A stretch of DNA of 14,980 nucleotides from Porticoccus sp. (lineage in GTDB: Bacteria; Pseudomonadota; Gammaproteobacteria; Pseudomonadales; Porticoccaceae). Positions within the stretch are counted from its first letter, which is position 1. Every line of letters starts with the position of its first letter. A program made the translations under genes and the position numbers. The DNA is taken from positions 1 to 14,980 of the forward strand of contig DRHD01000081.1 of assembly GCA_011049795.1 (NCBI GenBank), given 5' to 3'. A model generated the notes under the pieces. It was not told the DNA's origin, did no database searches, and worked only from the letters and a program-made list of their open reading frames with translations. Positions 13,386 through 14,980 of this stretch are shown here, in pieces.

Positions 13386-14602
13386 CCTGTCGACGATTCA
13401 GTGGTTGGCTGCTCTGACTTGCTTGAACCACGCAGACTGTAAGCCAAAATAAAATAGCCCAAAACCCCAGAGGCCAGTGATCCCAAAATAATACCTAAAC
13501 GTTCATCAAATAATAAGTTCACACCAGTTTCTTCGAAGGCCAATGAACCGACAAAAAGACTCATGGTAAAGCCAATGCCGCACAGTGCAGATATGCCATA
13601 CAACGTTAACCAGGAAATACCTTTAGGAAGCGCTGTAAACTTAAGTTTTACCGCAATCAAACACAGCCCAAAAATACCAATTTGTTTGCCAAAAAACAAA
13701 CCGAGAGCAATACCTATTGGAACACTATGAAGAACCTCGTCTACTCCAACACCCTTGAGACTAATCCCAGCATTGGCAAATGCAAAAACAGGCAGCACAA
13801 AGAAAGCCACGATGGAGTGTAAATCGTGCTCCATGGTTTTTAATAGTGAGATCTCAGGATGCTTCTTGGAACGGATAGGTATAAACATCGCCAGAACAAC
13901 TCCGGCAAGTGTGGCATGCACCCCAGACTTCAATGTTGCTACCCACATAATAGCGCCCACCAGAATATAGGGGCTACTGGAAACAACATTGCATTTATTC
14001 AAACAAGCCAGCACCAGGATGCTGCAAGCAACAACAATCATCGCTGTCAATGAGATTTCAGCGGTATAAAAAAAGGCAATAATAACTATTGCACCAATAT
14101 CATCAAATATTGCCAGGGAGGTAAGAAATATTTTTATTGAAATGGGTACACGAGGACCAAGTAAGGTTAAAACACCCAGCGCAAAGGCTATATCAGTAGC
14201 AGCTGGTATTGCCCAGCCTTGCATAGCAACAGGGTCATGGCTATTAAAATAAATATAAATCATGGCAGGAACTAACATTCCGCCAACTGCCCCAATACCG
14301 GGCAAAATGATATTACGCTTATCCGAAAGCTCACCTTCAATAAGCTCTCTCTTCAACTCGAGGCCAATAAAAAAGAAAAAAATTGCCATTAGCCCATCAT
14401 TGATCCATAGCAATAATGGCTTGGCTATTTCTAAAGCACCAATACGAATGGCAACAGGAACAGAGAGTAAAAGCTCGTACACTGACTGTAAGGGGGTATT
14501 TGCACAGATCAGCGCAAGCAATGCCGAGGACATCAATAATATGCCGCCTGCTGACTCAAGCTTTAAAAACGATACGACAGATGATGCAGGTTGGTTTTGC
14601 AT
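13382..14602 (-). CDS. nhaA: Na+/H+ antiporter NhaA
   Basis: A 406-aa multi-span inner-membrane protein of normal NhaA length (E. coli 388 aa). Family signatures: ESAGGILLM (16-24), WINDGLMAIFFFFIGLELKR (66-85), AIPAATDIAFALGVL (131-145) and LAIFDDIGAI (163-172). Asp137, Asp167 and Asp168 correspond to the E. coli Asp133/Asp163/Asp164 ion-binding site, and Lys306 fits the essential Lys300. ISALCGIGFTMSLFVGSLAF near the C-terminus is also conserved. It should exchange external H+ for internal Na+, serving sodium tolerance and pH balance. Start ATG 14602 has no strong Shine-Dalgarno, but the N-terminus aligns with the family. A DUF6122-like gene follows about 30 bp downstream. Confidence 0.96.
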   Translation of the reverse strand: MQNQPASSVVSFLKLESAGGILLMSSALLALICANTPLQSVYELLLSVPVAIRIGALEIAKPLLLWINDGLMAIFFFFIGLELKRELIEGELSDKRNIILPGIGAVGGMLVPAMIYIYFNSHDPVAMQGWAIPAATDIAFALGVLTLLGPRVPISIKIFLTSLAIFDDIGAIVIIAFFYTAEISLTAMIVVACSILVLACLNKCNVVSSSPYILVGAIMWVATLKSGVHATLAGVVLAMFIPIRSKKHPEISLLKTMEHDLHSIVAFFVLPVFAFANAGISLKGVGVDEVLHSVPIGIALGLFFGKQIGIFGLCLIAVKLKFTALPKGISWLTLYGISALCGIGFTMSLFVGSLAFEETGVNLLFDERLGIILGSLASGVLGYFILAYSLRGSSKSEQPTTESSTG

Positions 14603-14652
14603 AATTTTTTCGCTATCTAGCCGTTAAGATCATAAGCGATTTAAACCACCCT

Positions 14653-14696
14653 TTCTTATGAGTGATACCTTCTATTCTTATGAGTAATGCCTTCTG
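14653..14696. repeat. Two 22-bp tandem repeats upstream of nhaA
   Basis: Units at 14653-14674 and 14675-14696 match at 19 of 22 positions, sharing the core TTCTTATGAGT and CCTTCT. They sit 50-95 bp before the nhaA start, where a promoter and operator would be expected. The 22-bp spacing, two helical turns, fits side-by-side protein binding. Confidence 0.7.
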
Positions 14697-14737
14697 TGTA
14701 TTTACAACAGCTCTTTTCAAAATATACATGTGTAAAT

Positions 14738-14794
14738 AAAAAAGGCCGGAGATCAATCCCTTCTAAATATTAGAAATTATCGATTTCCGGCCTT
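14738..14794 (-). terminator. Rho-independent terminator with nested hairpin for the gene at the right edge
   Basis: Arms AAGGCCGGAGATC (14742-14754) and GATTTCCGGCCTT (14782-14794) pair at 12 of 13 positions. On the minus strand the stem is followed by TTTTTT (complement of 14743-14738). The loop contains a second perfect hairpin, TTCTAA/TTAGAA (14761-14766 with 14770-14775). It lies about 50 nt after the stop of the partial gene at 14844. Confidence 0.85.
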
Positions 14795-14843
14795 GGTTTT
14801 CTATTGCCAATTTAGTGCAGCATTTATATCTATTCAGAATCTC

Positions 14844-14980
14844 TTACTTAGAACCACCAATAGGTGCATCCCAAATACCAGTTTCTTTTAACGCTGTTGT
14901 GCAAGCCGCGCTCACTTCAGCCTCATTTGCCTTCAGGCAATTCACGATTGCCCCATCGCCTGGTTGAACATCAAGGCAAA
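14844..14980 (-). CDS. Cysteine-rich-repeat protein, partial (5' part beyond window)
   Basis: The last 45 codons of a minus-strand gene ending in TAA at 14844-14846. The readable end is LDVQPGDGAIVNCLKANEAE, then VSAACTTALKETGIWDAPIG, then GSK. PGDGAIVNCLK...VSAAC resembles the bacterial cysteine-rich repeat (GGRIxxCLxxxxxxLSxxC type, related to the Golgi protein 1 repeat). Such proteins usually have a signal peptide and are periplasmic or secreted; the N-terminus is not in the window. It is followed by a strong terminator. Confidence 0.55.
   Translation of the reverse strand, partial: CLDVQPGDGAIVNCLKANEAEVSAACTTALKETGIWDAPIGGSK

Overview
The window looks like a chromosomal segment of a gammaproteobacterium with mid-range GC. 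Supporting signs are a short Pseudomonas/E. coli-type 4.5S SRP RNA, a DbpA-type DEAD-box helicase, an NhaA antiporter, sigma70-like promoters and clear Shine-Dalgarno sites. Family resemblance hints at a marine group (Cellvibrionales-like) but the sequence alone does not prove a genus.

Left part (1-2880, minus strand): two tandem paralogous secreted genes. The upstream one (2155-2880) is a short exported protein of two fibronectin-III-like modules. The downstream one (from 2073, running off the left edge) has a signal peptide, about five such modules and then the N-terminal domain of SpvB/TcC/RHS-type toxin proteins. The short gene resembles the first two modules of the long one, so it is probably a truncated or divergent duplicate. 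A gene-poor stretch (2881-3359) follows, then the 4.5S RNA gene (ffs, minus, about 3360-3474) with a well-formed promoter.

Middle part (3617-8867, plus strand): a complete peptide ABC importer operon. It encodes a lipoprotein binding protein, two permeases joined by 1-nt stop/start overlaps, and one polypeptide carrying both ATPase domains. Convergent to it is dbpA (8894-10282, minus), which starts at TTG behind a GC-rich hairpin.

Right part (10283-14980): small and accessory genes separated by long intergenic stretches. There is a 46-aa cysteine-headed, charged protein (plus), an alanine/glutamate-rich lipoprotein (minus) with a strong bidirectional terminator, and a two-gene minus unit of an Imm22-like immunity protein and a CWC-family cysteine-rich protein. 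These are followed by nhaA with a small DUF6122-like membrane gene directly downstream, and by the 3' end of a cysteine-rich-repeat secreted protein with its terminator.

No complete mobile element, CRISPR array, tRNA or rRNA was seen. No convincing new multi-gene system is visible. The most curious features are the duplicated FN3/SpvB genes, the DUF6122 frame that extends upstream of any normal start codon, an orphan immunity-like gene with a palindrome over its -35 region, and four separate sets of short tandem repeats in the intergenic DNA of the right half.
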